From positions 18,077 to 82,076 of the forward strand of contig NZ_MRBY01000015.1 in NCBI RefSeq assembly GCF_001904615.1: a stretch of DNA of 64,000 nucleotides, in the 5' to 3' direction. This DNA is from [Limnothrix rosea] IAM M-220. Lineage in GTDB: Bacteria > Cyanobacteriota > Cyanobacteriia > Cyanobacteriales > MRBY01. Below are positions 1 through 9,119 of the stretch, piece by piece (the first letter of the stretch is position 1; each line of letters begins with the position of its first letter). The notes under the pieces were generated by a model. The model was not told the DNA's origin, searched no databases, and saw nothing but the letters and a program-made list of their open reading frames with translations. The translations under genes and the position numbers were made by a program.

Positions 1-97
1 AAACACCAATGACTCGATGTCCCGTCGCCACAAAATGTTTAGCAACTTCAGCACCAATCCCCCTACTCGCACCAACCACTAAATACGTTTTGCCCAT
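1..97 (-). CDS. SDR-family oxidoreductase, N-terminal fragment cut by the window edge
   Basis: Only the first 32 codons are present; the gene runs off the left edge. The ATG is at 97 on the minus strand. The start encodes a beta strand followed by GASRGIGAEVA, which is the TGxxxGIG dinucleotide-binding turn of short-chain dehydrogenases/reductases. The catalytic Tyr-x-x-x-Lys region lies outside the window, so the substrate cannot be guessed. Confidence 0.7.
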   Translation of the reverse strand, partial: MGKTYLVVGASRGIGAEVAKHFVATGHRVIGV

Positions 98-397
98 AGC
101 AATGTAACTCCATAAATATGGAATTAAATATGATTGAATCCCTATTACAAAAATTTAAATAGAGACTCTAGTTTATCGATGTTGTGTTGCTTTAAATAAA
201 CTCACTGCAATGCGTAGAAAGCCATAGCCCAGTAATAACCTAGTAATCACACAAATTGAGATAGGACGGTCTGCGATCCTTGGTTCTGCGATATTGAGTT
301 GCTTAAGAATAGTTTCCGTTGTGATGCTGAAACTTAATGCGAAAAACCAGCCGGCGATCGCCTGAGTATTTGCAGAATCATGGTGAACTGAATGTTG
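98..397. other. Intergenic spacer
   Basis: AT-rich spacer between the SDR start and the end of the dTDP-glucose dehydratase gene, both on the minus strand. It should hold the SDR promoter. I see no convincing gene, repeat or terminator. A HIP1 octamer lies near 354. Confidence 0.5.
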
Positions 398-1399
398 CTA
401 CAACGAACGAAGATACCAATCCACCGTTTTCTTTAGGCCACTGGCAAATTTTTCCCGAGGTCGCCAACCCAATTCCTCCGAAATTTTCGAGCAGTCAATC
501 GCATAACGACGATCATGACCGAGGCGATCGCCGACAAAGGTAATCAACCCTAAATAATCCCGTTTAGGAGCCAGCGGATGGGCACTGAGCAGAGCACAAA
601 TCATTTTAACGACATCTAAATTAGCCAGCTCATTCATGCCGCCAATATTGTAGGTTTCACCAACTCTTCCCTGCTGTAAAACTCGATTTAGCGCTTCGCA
701 ATGGTCTTCGACATAGAGCCAATCGCGAATATTTAAGCCATCTCCATAAACGGGTAAAGGCTTGCCGGCGATCCCGTTCAAAATCATCAAGGGAATCAGT
801 TTTTCGGGAAATTGATAAGGCCCATAATTATTAGAGCAATTTGTACAGAGAGTCGGTAAACCATAGGTTGAATGGTAGGAGCGCACCAAATGATCAGCCC
901 CTGCTTTTGAAGCGGAGTAAGGACTATTGGGTTTGTAAGGCGATCGCTCGGTAAAAGGTTCTGCGTCAGGAGCGAGAGACCCATAAACCTCATCGGTAGA
1001 CACGTGGAGAAACCGAAAATTTTGCTGCTTTGTTAATTTGCTTTTTTGCCAATAATTTAGGCTGGCTTCGAGGAGCTGAAATGTTCCCAGCACATTAGTT
1101 TGAATAAAAATCTCTGGGCTATCAATGGAGCGATCAACATGACTTTCAGCGGCAAAATGAATCACAGCATCTGGCTGATAAGTTTCAAATAATTGCTCTA
1201 ATAGCAGGCGATCGCCGATATCTCCCTTCACGAATCGATAATTAGAGTCACCTTGGAGAGAAGCCAAATTTTTAGGATTACTGGCGTAGGTGAGCTTATC
1301 AAAATTAATCACCCTGCCCCAGTTCTGGTGGCGGACTTGGAGAATAAAATTTGACCCAATAAAACCACAGCCTCCGGTCACAAAAAGAGTTCTCACCAC
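398..1399 (-). CDS. rfbB: dTDP-glucose 4,6-dehydratase
   Basis: Converts dTDP-glucose to dTDP-4-keto-6-deoxyglucose, an early step towards rhamnose and other deoxysugars of surface polysaccharides. The 333-residue extended SDR shows the NAD-binding [10 protein letters not shown] at residues 8-17, [11 protein letters not shown] at 81-91, the catalytic STDEVYG at 134-140 and YSASK at 161-165; the Asp-Glu pair in STDEVYG separates RmlB from simple epimerases. The length is slightly below the usual 340-360. The other rml genes are not adjacent. The gene follows the sigma-factor gene on the same strand but is separated by a strong terminator, so it is probably transcribed on its own. The next minus-strand gene is another SDR. 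Confidence 0.93.
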   Translation of the reverse strand: MVRTLFVTGGCGFIGSNFILQVRHQNWGRVINFDKLTYASNPKNLASLQGDSNYRFVKGDIGDRLLLEQLFETYQPDAVIHFAAESHVDRSIDSPEIFIQTNVLGTFQLLEASLNYWQKSKLTKQQNFRFLHVSTDEVYGSLAPDAEPFTERSPYKPNSPYSASKAGADHLVRSYHSTYGLPTLCTNCSNNYGPYQFPEKLIPLMILNGIAGKPLPVYGDGLNIRDWLYVEDHCEALNRVLQQGRVGETYNIGGMNELANLDVVKMICALLSAHPLAPKRDYLGLITFVGDRLGHDRRYAIDCSKISEELGWRPREKFASGLKKTVDWYLRSL

Positions 1400-1456
1400 T
1401 GCTAAAAACCACCGCCGCTAATCTATTTTCACTCTCTTACAGTTTTCCTTACAGCA

Positions 1457-1483
1457 TAAAAAAAAGGTGGGCGATCGCCCACC
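1457..1483 (-). terminator. Intrinsic terminator of the sigma-factor gene, built on a HIP1 palindrome
   Basis: GGTGGGCGATCGCCCACC at 1466-1483 is a perfect 18-bp palindrome centred on the HIP1 octamer. On the minus strand it is followed by a run of eight T (1465-1458). It lies about 45 bases after the sigma-factor stop codon. Confidence 0.85.
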
Positions 1484-1526
1484 CTATCTGCCTAAGTCCA
1501 ATCAAACCTTTTCGGAAAACCAGTGT

Positions 1527-2513
1527 CTAGCTTGCCGCAAGATACTCACGAATACGAGCCCGGCGATGACGTAGATGGGTCAAGGCCTGACGCTCTAGCT
1601 GACGTACCCGCTCACGGCTCAGATTCATACGCTTACCAATTTTAGCGAGGGATAATTCCTTACCATCATTGAGTCCGAAGCGAAGGATAATCACCTCCTG
1701 CTGTTGCGGTGTCAAATCAGCAATCATGTCCTTGATATCTTGCTTTAACAATTCATAGGTGACACTAGTGTCGGGAGATTCACCTTCATCTTCCAACAAA
1801 TCCATTAACTCAGTATCTTTGTTATCACCAACGCGGACATCAAGGGAAACAGGATGGCGGGAAACACTAAAAAACTCACGTATTTTTTCCGGCTCTAGAT
1901 CCAACTCCTTCGCAATCTCAGCGATCGTCGCTGCACGTCCCAAATCCTGAGACAACTGCCGTTGCGTCTTTTTGATCTTATTGAGCTTCTCAGTAATATG
2001 GATCGGCAAACGAATCGTACGCCCCTGTTGGGCGATCGCCCGCGTAATCGCCTGACGAATCCACCAATATGCATAGGTAGAAAATTTGTAGCCCTTCGTC
2101 GGATCAAACTTTTCAACACCACGCTCCAAGCCGAGACTACCCTCTTGGATCAAATCCAGAAATTCTAAGTTGCGCTTTTGGTATTTCTTGGCGATCGCCA
2201 CCACAAGACGAAGATTTGCCTCAATCATCTTGCGCTTAGCACGCTCACCAATATTCACAGCACGACGAAGTTGCTTCTCCGAGAGCTCCGTCACCGCCGC
2301 CCACTCAGTCCAAGTTGGCTCACGCTCTAAAGTCTGTTCCAATTGTTCACGCTTAGCCAAGAGCCTCATGAGCTCCTGAACCTGCTTACCATAAACAATT
2401 TCTTCCTCATGAGTTAGCAAAGGTACACGCCCAATCTCCCGTAGATAGGTACGAACCATATCAACGGAACTCTTACTGGATTTAGGGGTTTGTTTGATAT
2501 TCGCTGTAGGCAT
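1527..2513 (-). CDS. Group 2 sigma-70 factor (RpoD/SigA-like, SigB/SigD type)
   Basis: A 328-residue alternative sigma factor that directs RNA polymerase to promoters, probably under stress or light/dark change. Residues 18-39 carry the short region 1.2 ([20 protein letters not shown]) typical of cyanobacterial group 2 factors. Region 2 follows at about 100-185 ([31 protein letters not shown]). Region 4 is near the C-terminus, with the helix-turn-helix [14 protein letters not shown]. The long SigA N-terminal extension is absent, so this is a nonessential paralogue. I cannot decide between SigB, SigD and SigE without alignment. An AAGGAG lies 12 bases before the ATG. The spacer upstream is over 600 bp, leaving room for a long leader or complex promoter. 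Confidence 0.9.
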   Translation of the reverse strand: MPTANIKQTPKSSKSSVDMVRTYLREIGRVPLLTHEEEIVYGKQVQELMRLLAKREQLEQTLEREPTWTEWAAVTELSEKQLRRAVNIGERAKRKMIEANLRLVVAIAKKYQKRNLEFLDLIQEGSLGLERGVEKFDPTKGYKFSTYAYWWIRQAITRAIAQQGRTIRLPIHITEKLNKIKKTQRQLSQDLGRAATIAEIAKELDLEPEKIREFFSVSRHPVSLDVRVGDNKDTELMDLLEDEGESPDTSVTYELLKQDIKDMIADLTPQQQEVIILRFGLNDGKELSLAKIGKRMNLSRERVRQLERQALTHLRHRRARIREYLAAS

Positions 2514-3143
2514 CTACTGTTACAACTCCTTCCTTGGTTTTGAGAACAAATCGGGTCTCACCACAGTGGGTGAGTGAGCAAATTTTGCCAACTCATAGGA
2601 AATGGCTTCAACCTCTGAAGCAACAATTCCGCAAAGCTAAACAAAACTAGTGGAATAATGATTTCTCCTACCATATAGACAGTGCCGAAAGAAAAAAGGT
2701 TCAGTTCCGCAATGAATTTACGATGAGACTTTCTTTTCTTTTTTTAATCATGCCCCTTACCACTTCTATTCGTGAAGTACGGTACAGGGTGGAATATCCG
2801 AACTCGCATTGATCAAGCCAAAAGAAATTAAGAAAATATAAAGAAGAAATAAATTTAGCGCTAATCTATAAAGAAAAAGACGATTTGAAAAGTTAAATTC
2901 AAGTCAAAATCCTTATCTAGACTGGATTTCAATGTCATTAAATTGATTTACAGGTTTATTTTGTAATTATTTGTAGTATACCTTTCTAGCAAAGACAACT
3001 CAAGTATCTTTTGGAGGAATATTGGAGATTCCATGGGCTTAGATTCTGATTTTTTTCTGAGAAAAGTACGAGATTTCACCAAGTTTTTCTAAAAAAATCC
3101 CATCAGCTTTTATTTAGCCTGAGATTTGGGAGGGTGATGATGT
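2514..3143. other. Long AT-rich leader/promoter region of the sigma-factor gene
   Basis: 630 bases between the serine hydrolase stop and the sigma start, both on the minus strand. It is AT-rich and unusually free of HIP1. A weak bulged hairpin at 3103-3122 followed on the minus strand by seven T (3097-3091) could terminate the hydrolase transcript. I see no ORF with support; the rest probably carries the sigma-factor promoter and a long 5' leader. Confidence 0.45.
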
Positions 3144-4403
3144 TTAGGGAATATTCCGATAGGTATAGTTCGCTACTTCAGGGAAAAAAGTTGGATTTTC
3201 AGCATATTCTTTCTGCTCGGCAAAAATACACAAAATGTATTGTTGTTGGCCATCGGCAGAGGCGATGTAAGCGACTTCGTGGCGACCTTGGGTTGTCCAA
3301 CCAGCTTTGGAATAGATCTGGGCATCGGCGGGTAGCCCTGCCCCGAAAAAGTCTTGGATTGGGTTGAAATAGTTCCGGGGTTGTTGCCAGTTTTGACTCA
3401 AGTCCCGTTCTAGCCATTGCAACATTTGCTGGCTTGCTTCGGGGGCGATCGCCTGCCCTGTGACAATTTCGGACATGAGCCGGGCGGCCTGCCAAGCCGT
3501 AATTTGGTTGCGAATAGGTGTATCGGGCGCAAAGGGATTTTGACGCATTTGCAGATCAAAACCAGTTGGCTCTTCTATTGCAATATCGGGTATGGGGTAG
3601 GTTTTTTGGGTGATGTTTAGATTTTGGTAACCAGCTTGGGTAAAAAACTGATTGAGTTGTAATCGCTGGAGATACCAAGCTTCGTACTCTTCTCGGCTAC
3701 CTGTCGCTTGAAAGCTGGTGCGGGTAATGGCATCAATAATTTGGCTCGTGGCGTTGTTGTCGGAACGGCGTACCATCAGGGCTAACTCTTTTTGGAAGTC
3801 GGACTCAAGCAAAAGCTCTTGCTGAAATTGCCCGTACAAGGCAACCATCCAAAAAAGTTTGGCAACGCTAGCAGGGTAATGGGGGACGTGGGGCTGGTGG
3901 TGGGCGATCGCCCCTTTATTTAGGTCAATTAGTACCACCGACATTTCATCCACTGGCAGCTCTGCGGCTTGAGCTAAATCTTTAATGCCATCGATAAGTA
4001 CTTGCAGTTCGGCGCTATAAGTCCAGTCTGGTAGCAGGGCGACATTATAGCGATAGCGCCAAATTTTTTTCACTTCCACAGGCTTTTTGCTTGTACTTTC
4101 CCCAGGGAAAATATCCGGCAAAAGCTCTGTGGTTAGAGGGGTTGCAGTGTCAGATAGGGTAAATTCGTCTTCACTGGTTTTAACTGTTATTTCCGTGGGG
4201 TTTGTCTCTGGCGCAATAGACTCTACCGTTGGCTCCTGAAACCACCTTTGCAATAGCCATAAACCTCCCGCCAAAATGGCGATCGCCATGGTTGTGCTGA
4301 TCAACACAAACTGCCACGGACTGAGCAGCGCAGGTGGATGCCGACGGCGCGAACGCTCAGAATCATCTTGGGTCGGTGGAGTGGGAGGCGGCGATTGGTT
4401 CAA
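3144..4403 (-). CDS. Membrane-anchored serine hydrolase, beta-lactamase/penicillin-binding fold
   Basis: A 419-residue protein with a basic N-terminus, one membrane segment at about residues 30-52, a variable linker and a periplasmic domain of the beta-lactamase class A superfamily. The active-site motifs are visible: SVAK (SxxK, 179-182), SDN (214-216) and KAG in the place of KTG near the C-terminus. The class A Glu166-x-x-Leu-Asn motif is not evident, so I would not predict a resistance enzyme; a role in cell-wall turnover is more likely. It lies on the same strand as the two kinases upstream, with a 114-base gap to the first. Confidence 0.8.
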   Translation of the reverse strand: MNQSPPPTPPTQDDSERSRRRHPPALLSPWQFVLISTTMAIAILAGGLWLLQRWFQEPTVESIAPETNPTEITVKTSEDEFTLSDTATPLTTELLPDIFPGESTSKKPVEVKKIWRYRYNVALLPDWTYSAELQVLIDGIKDLAQAAELPVDEMSVVLIDLNKGAIAHHQPHVPHYPASVAKLFWMVALYGQFQQELLLESDFQKELALMVRRSDNNATSQIIDAITRTSFQATGSREEYEAWYLQRLQLNQFFTQAGYQNLNITQKTYPIPDIAIEEPTGFDLQMRQNPFAPDTPIRNQITAWQAARLMSEIVTGQAIAPEASQQMLQWLERDLSQNWQQPRNYFNPIQDFFGAGLPADAQIYSKAGWTTQGRHEVAYIASADGQQQYILCIFAEQKEYAENPTFFPEVANYTYRNIP

Positions 4404-4517
4404 AGCAAAGACTCAAACAAACAATAATGAAGCGGGATCTCAATCCACACTGCCAATCAACAGGTCAAAACACATTAGAAATAGGCATGACAAAGGCAGG
4501 TCAATTCAGCCATTACC

Positions 4518-6248
4518 CTATTCCCACAAAACTTCAAGGGTGTCATAGGTCGCGATTTTCCAAGCGCCATCATCGGTAAATTCGAGGTTGTACTGTACCA
4601 GTCGCTGGTCGTAGCCGCTGGCATTTTGATCAATATTGCCCTTCGCGTCGTAGAGGGTGCGGGATTCTGTCACGATGACTTCGATGGTTGCATTGCGATC
4701 GCCCATCCGAAAATCATTAATGTCTTCAATTTGCTGATCCTCAAAAATATAATAGGCATCATTCGCCTTCAGCCATTGTATGGAGCTTTGTTTACCATCC
4801 GTGCGACGGATATTATTCGCGTAGGCAGCGCCAGTCAATAGTTCCTTGCCACAAGAGGCATCATAGGGAAAACTAAAGAGTTCGCTTTTACACATCAGCC
4901 ATTCCGCAACAATTACCTCTGCATCAAATTTATTAATTGGCACAACGGGAATCTCTGGCTTGACTGGATCAGGTTGCGCCACAACCGGCGGATCGGGTGT
5001 TTCTTCCACATCGACGGTCTCAGCCTCTGGCGGTAAATTGTCACCCGCGCTAAAGTCACTGTCACTGTTGTTATCTTCAGGGGGATCAATCGTTTCATTA
5101 GCAGTCGGTGACTCTGGTGTAACCGGATCGCGATCGCCGGTAAGTTGGTCATAGCCAATGATGCCCCCTAGGAAAAAAATGCCAACTACTCCGCCCGTCA
5201 AAATCGCCTTTTGCCAATCTGCCATCCCTTGTTTCGGTGGGGGCGATGGGGCTTGGGATACAGCAGCGCCTTGGGTCGTTGCCACAGTTGGCGGTGTCCC
5301 ACTGGCCATGGGTGCAGGAGGATTTGAGACCACTGTCGGTTGACTCACTGGCATCGTCGGCGGCGGCACTAATGTCTCTGGGATGGGCACAACGGCGGGA
5401 TTTGCCACAGGCATTGTCATTTGATTTGCGGCCTGTAAAGCCCGTAACATTACCCCTGCTGAACGGAAGCGATCGCGCGGATGGGTACAAATGGCTTGGT
5501 CAAGAACATTGGCGAGATGATTGTCCACATTCCATTGCGGCGATCGCCAAAGAATTTTGCCAGTGGCCGGATCCGACGAAAAATCTTGGGGCAATTTCCC
5601 CGTCAACAAATAAATCGCCGTCAACCCCAAACTATACAGATCACTACTAAACACAGGACGGCCGATGGCCTGCTCCGACGGCATAAATCCCGGTGTCCCG
5701 ATCACAATAGAGCTAGTTGTTTGTCCCGCCGTATTCATTTGAGTACCCATGGTTTCCTTCACCGCCCCAAAATCAATCAGCACCGGCGAATGATCACTTT
5801 GTCGCAAAATAATATTGTCCGGTTTGATATCACGGTGGACAATACCCCGGTCGTGGATAAAATCCAACACAGGCAACAGACCGATCAAAAGTTGCGTGAC
5901 ACCAGCGCTAGACCAACAGCCCCCTTGCTCCACCTGTTGGGATAAAGTTTGTCCCTCGATCCATTCCTGAACTAGAAAAAATTGTCCGGCTTCGGTGAAA
6001 TATGCAAACAAACTGGGAATTTGACGATTCCCTTCCCCCAACTGCTCTAAAATCACGGCTTCACGCTGGAATCGTTCCTTGACGATTTGATACACCGCTG
6101 GATCGTTCGTGACAGGTTTGAGCTGCTTAATGACACAGCGACGGCTAGAAGGCATGTGTAGATCCTCGGCGAGAAATGTCTCACCAAAACCTCCTTGTCC
6201 CAGCTCTTGAATAATACGGTAGCGATTTTCGAGAAGTTGTGTGGTCAT
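4518..6248 (-). CDS. Ser/Thr protein kinase with transmembrane segment and IMS-like C-terminal domain
   Basis: A 576-residue Hanks-type kinase. The glycine loop GQGGFGETF is at 17-25, the ATP-binding Lys in VIKQLKP at 41, the catalytic HRDIKPDN at 138-145 and DFG at 159-161, so the kinase should be active. A proline-rich linker leads to a membrane helix (about 345-370), an acidic low-complexity stretch and a C-terminal domain of about 130 residues. That domain resembles the ARC6/IMS (DUF4101-like) domain found on many cyanobacterial kinases and would lie outside the membrane as a sensor. Its neighbour at 6446-8167 is a sister kinase with a different sensor. Confidence 0.88.
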   Translation of the reverse strand: MTTQLLENRYRIIQELGQGGFGETFLAEDLHMPSSRRCVIKQLKPVTNDPAVYQIVKERFQREAVILEQLGEGNRQIPSLFAYFTEAGQFFLVQEWIEGQTLSQQVEQGGCWSSAGVTQLLIGLLPVLDFIHDRGIVHRDIKPDNIILRQSDHSPVLIDFGAVKETMGTQMNTAGQTTSSIVIGTPGFMPSEQAIGRPVFSSDLYSLGLTAIYLLTGKLPQDFSSDPATGKILWRSPQWNVDNHLANVLDQAICTHPRDRFRSAGVMLRALQAANQMTMPVANPAVVPIPETLVPPPTMPVSQPTVVSNPPAPMASGTPPTVATTQGAAVSQAPSPPPKQGMADWQKAILTGGVVGIFFLGGIIGYDQLTGDRDPVTPESPTANETIDPPEDNNSDSDFSAGDNLPPEAETVDVEETPDPPVVAQPDPVKPEIPVVPINKFDAEVIVAEWLMCKSELFSFPYDASCGKELLTGAAYANNIRRTDGKQSSIQWLKANDAYYIFEDQQIEDINDFRMGDRNATIEVIVTESRTLYDAKGNIDQNASGYDQRLVQYNLEFTDDGAWKIATYDTLEVLWE

Positions 6249-6445
6249 TGCCTAGTCATTTCTGGGGTTATCAGAGCCTTATACAAGCCGCTAGTTTAAT
6301 TTTACAGAACCTTTAGGGGGGTCGAATCCCCTATTCTGAAAACTTCGCCCAACTTCCCAAGGATTTCAACAAGTCGGCGATCGCCATAGCTAGAATGCCC
6401 AGATTATGTTGATTTTCGTCGCAGATATAGAAAAACCCATTATCC

Positions 6446-8167
6446 CTAAGCGCGGTCATTAATCTGCCAACTTACCAGCTGTTCATTCCACATCAAATCA
6501 TATCTCAGCGGCTCTTCACCATAAATCTCACCATCAATAACATAGTCAATCCGAACCTCAACAACAGCGCTATTGCCAGCTTGACTCACGAGGGAAACAT
6601 CCAAAACCTTCACCTCATCTACACTATTCCACCACTCGTAAAACTCAGCATAAGACTCGCTATAGCCCTGAAATGTGGGCGTTAACATTCGCCATGCCTG
6701 GGCAATATTACGACTATTAATAATGCTGTAGTAGCTCTCCATAAATGCTGTCGGAGAAGGACGATTTACCGATGGATCAGTACTGTCGGTTTCCGTTGCC
6801 CACACATACCAGTCTGGGTAAACATAAACCCAATATCCCGGTTGGGCATTGGCCTCACACACAGTACTTCCCCCTTCCCAATAGCCCCAATCGTTATAGC
6901 GACCATACTCCTCTAGGGCAGTTTCGCAATTAATCACTTGAATCAAATCGGTGTAGCGACCATAGCCTGATGTTTCATCCACAACCACAGGTTCTGGCTC
7001 GGGAATGGGTTTTGGTGTAACTGTTGTCGGTACTGGATTAGGTTGGGTTGGTTCGGGATTTTGCTCACCCTTAAACTGATTGCTGAGCATCACTCCCCCC
7101 ACCAAAAATGCTGCGACAACACTGCCAGACAAGAGCGCTTTTTGCCAGCTAGGCATGCTCTTTTTTGTTGCTTGGGGGTAGGCACTGACATTTTCTGTCA
7201 AAGTCGCCAAATTTGTCGCTGAAGCTCCTCCCGGCACAGCAGTGGGCGGCGTACTGGTAGAGATCGGCTGGGGTTGATGAGATATGGGCGGGACGGCAGT
7301 GGGGGGAACCGCAACCGGAATGGCTTTGTTGTCAGGGTTTTGTAATGCGTGCACCATGGCATTGGCATTGGTGAAACGATCGCGCGGATGGGTGCAAATA
7401 GCTTGGTTTAAAACGGTGGCAAGGTGGGGATCCAGATTCGGGATATCGTCTTGCCAGAGCAATTTCCCAGTGGCGGGGTCGGCTGGAAATTCGTGGGGAA
7501 ATTTACCGGTCAGGAGATAAATTCCAGTGAGGGCAAGGCTGTAGAGATCGCTACTAAAAACGGGTCGTCCGATCGCCTGTTCGGAGGACATAAAACCCGG
7601 TGTGCCGATCACAATAGAACTGGTGGTTTGCCCGGCGGTATTCATCACTGTGCCCATGGTTTCTTTGACCGCGCCAAAATCAATGAGGACGGGTTGGCGA
7701 TCGCCTTGGCGCAAAATAATATTGTCGGGCTTAATATCACGGTGGACGATACCTTGGTCATGGATAAAATCGAGAACCGGCAAAATACCAAGCAACAGTT
7801 GGGCTACGGCTGCACTTGACCAAACACCTGATGAGGCGATCGCCTCAGCCAGCGTTTCCCCCTCAATCCATTCCTGAACCAAATAAAATTGGCCACTGGC
7901 CGTAAAATAGGCGAACAATGTGGGAATTTGTCGATTTCTTTCCCCCAACCGTTCAAGGATGACCGCTTCCCGCTGAAAACGATCCTTCACAATCTGATAA
8001 ATAGCCGGGTCATTGGTAACAGGCTTGAGCTGCTTAATCACACAACGGCGGCTGGAAGGCATATGCAAATCTTCCGCCAGAAACGTTTCCCCAAAACCGC
8101 CCTGTCCCAACGCTTTTAGAATGCGGTAGCGATTTTCAAGGAGTTGTGCGCTCATTACCTGTGCCAT
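6446..8167 (-). CDS. Ser/Thr protein kinase, sister of the downstream kinase, different C-terminal domain
   Basis: A 573-residue Hanks-type kinase whose catalytic half is nearly the same as that of the next gene: glycine loop, Lys45, HRDIKPDN at 142-149 and DFG all present. A Pro/Ser-rich linker and one membrane helix follow (around SGSVVAAFLVGGVML). The external part is unlike the sister: an aromatic-rich stretch (YGRYTD, YGRYND, GYWVYVYPDWYVW), then an NTF2-like domain (AFMESYYSIINSRNIAQAW and on). The start at 8167 is preferred because GGGGAG lies six bases before it; an upstream ATG at 8182 overlaps that ribosome-binding site. A tandem duplication with sensor exchange is the simplest history. 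Confidence 0.85.
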   Translation of the reverse strand: MAQVMSAQLLENRYRILKALGQGGFGETFLAEDLHMPSSRRCVIKQLKPVTNDPAIYQIVKDRFQREAVILERLGERNRQIPTLFAYFTASGQFYLVQEWIEGETLAEAIASSGVWSSAAVAQLLLGILPVLDFIHDQGIVHRDIKPDNIILRQGDRQPVLIDFGAVKETMGTVMNTAGQTTSSIVIGTPGFMSSEQAIGRPVFSSDLYSLALTGIYLLTGKFPHEFPADPATGKLLWQDDIPNLDPHLATVLNQAICTHPRDRFTNANAMVHALQNPDNKAIPVAVPPTAVPPISHQPQPISTSTPPTAVPGGASATNLATLTENVSAYPQATKKSMPSWQKALLSGSVVAAFLVGGVMLSNQFKGEQNPEPTQPNPVPTTVTPKPIPEPEPVVVDETSGYGRYTDLIQVINCETALEEYGRYNDWGYWEGGSTVCEANAQPGYWVYVYPDWYVWATETDSTDPSVNRPSPTAFMESYYSIINSRNIAQAWRMLTPTFQGYSESYAEFYEWWNSVDEVKVLDVSLVSQAGNSAVVEVRIDYVIDGEIYGEEPLRYDLMWNEQLVSWQINDRA

Positions 8168-8422
8168 TAAATATCTCCCCATTATTTTACTGAACCCTCA
8201 ATCATCAAGAATTAAATCGTTACGCTCCAGTGTCACGAACCTCCCTCTCAAGATAGATTTTGTTATCAGAATTGAAACAAGTGACGTTTTTTGAGAAAGT
8301 CCTGAATATGATGGAATTTAAAGACTAAAATGACAATTCTTTTTGCAACTTTTCCAATTTTACGCATGAGTTTTGTTGCACCCTGAAAATTCATAAAACT
8401 CACACATAGGGAGGCATTCACC

Positions 8423-9049
8423 ATGGAAACCTTAGCGATCGCCACTGCCTACACCGCCTACGAAACAGCCCATAATATTCAGCCAAGAAACCTTGATTTT
8501 TCCGAGTTCAAATTACCAACGAATGCCCGTTGGCTCAGCTACCTTGGGATTTTATTTCTCAGTAGCCAAATTGTCCTAAGTAGTGGGGCGATCGCCACCG
8601 CGAAAATTTTACCTCAGCCCATTACCAACGCCAAAGTCAATACCCCCTCCAGTTGCCTCAATATGCGCGTTGCGCCCCATGGCGACCTTGTAAAATGCCT
8701 ACCCAAGGGGACAACCCTAAGGGACATTGTCCGTGAAGAAAATGGCTGGTATCAGTTAGCTAATGGGCATTGGGTCTCAAAAGCCTTTGTTGCAGTACCA
8801 GCACCAGCATCTCCCCTCATGGCTCCGTCAACCACCCTGCAATATATCGAAGGTGACCTAATGCGAGGTCAGTCGGTCAGAACATTGCAAGCTAGGCTCA
8901 ACGATTTCCGTTTACTAGATAAACCCATACAAGTCGATGGCGTTTTCGGGCGAGAAACAAAACTTGCAGTCATGTCTTTCCAAGAAAAAAGAGGTTTAAA
9001 GATGGACGGCATAGTCGGTACAGAAACCACCAAAGCTTTGAGTCGATAA
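8423..9049 (+). CDS. Membrane-anchored protein with SH3-like and peptidoglycan-binding domains
   Basis: A 208-residue protein with one hydrophobic segment at about residues 38-58. It is followed by a bacterial SH3-like domain (CLNMRVAPHGDLVKCLPKG, then ENGWYQLANGHWVSKAFV) and a C-terminal PG_binding_1 domain (VRTLQARLNDFRLL, VDGVFGRETKLAVMSFQ, MDGIVGTETTKAL). It probably sits outside the cytoplasmic membrane and binds the cell wall; no catalytic domain is visible. GGGAGG at 8409-8414 lies nine bases before the ATG and fixes the start. It is divergent from the kinase upstream. Confidence 0.85.
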   Translation: METLAIATAYTAYETAHNIQPRNLDFSEFKLPTNARWLSYLGILFLSSQIVLSSGAIATAKILPQPITNAKVNTPSSCLNMRVAPHGDLVKCLPKGTTLRDIVREENGWYQLANGHWVSKAFVAVPAPASPLMAPSTTLQYIEGDLMRGQSVRTLQARLNDFRLLDKPIQVDGVFGRETKLAVMSFQEKRGLKMDGIVGTETTKALSR

Positions 9050-9075
9050 CATCCCAACCCCATGACCGTGGGATG
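9050..9075 (+). other. Hairpin between the SH3/PG-binding gene and dapL
   Basis: CATCCCA at 9050-9056 pairs perfectly with TGGGATG at 9069-9075. There is no T-run after it, so it is not a standard terminator. It could be a processing site or part of the dapL leader. Confidence 0.35.
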
Positions 9076-9119
9076 ATAGGTTAATCTGTTTTACGGCATA
9101 TTTTTAGACATATTGTTCC

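Noticed and set aside
3144..4403. Beta-lactamase resistance gene
   Set aside because: SxxK, SDN and KAG are present, but the class A Glu166 motif is not evident and the protein is membrane-anchored with a long linker; a cell-wall role is more likely.
5481..5945. 154-codon plus-strand ORF opposite the first kinase
   Set aside because: Antisense shadow of the kinase domain with no ribosome-binding site; the minus frame has all catalytic motifs.
4518..8167. Tandem kinases as an assembly duplication
   Set aside because: The two genes differ throughout at codon level and have unrelated C-terminal halves, so this is biological.
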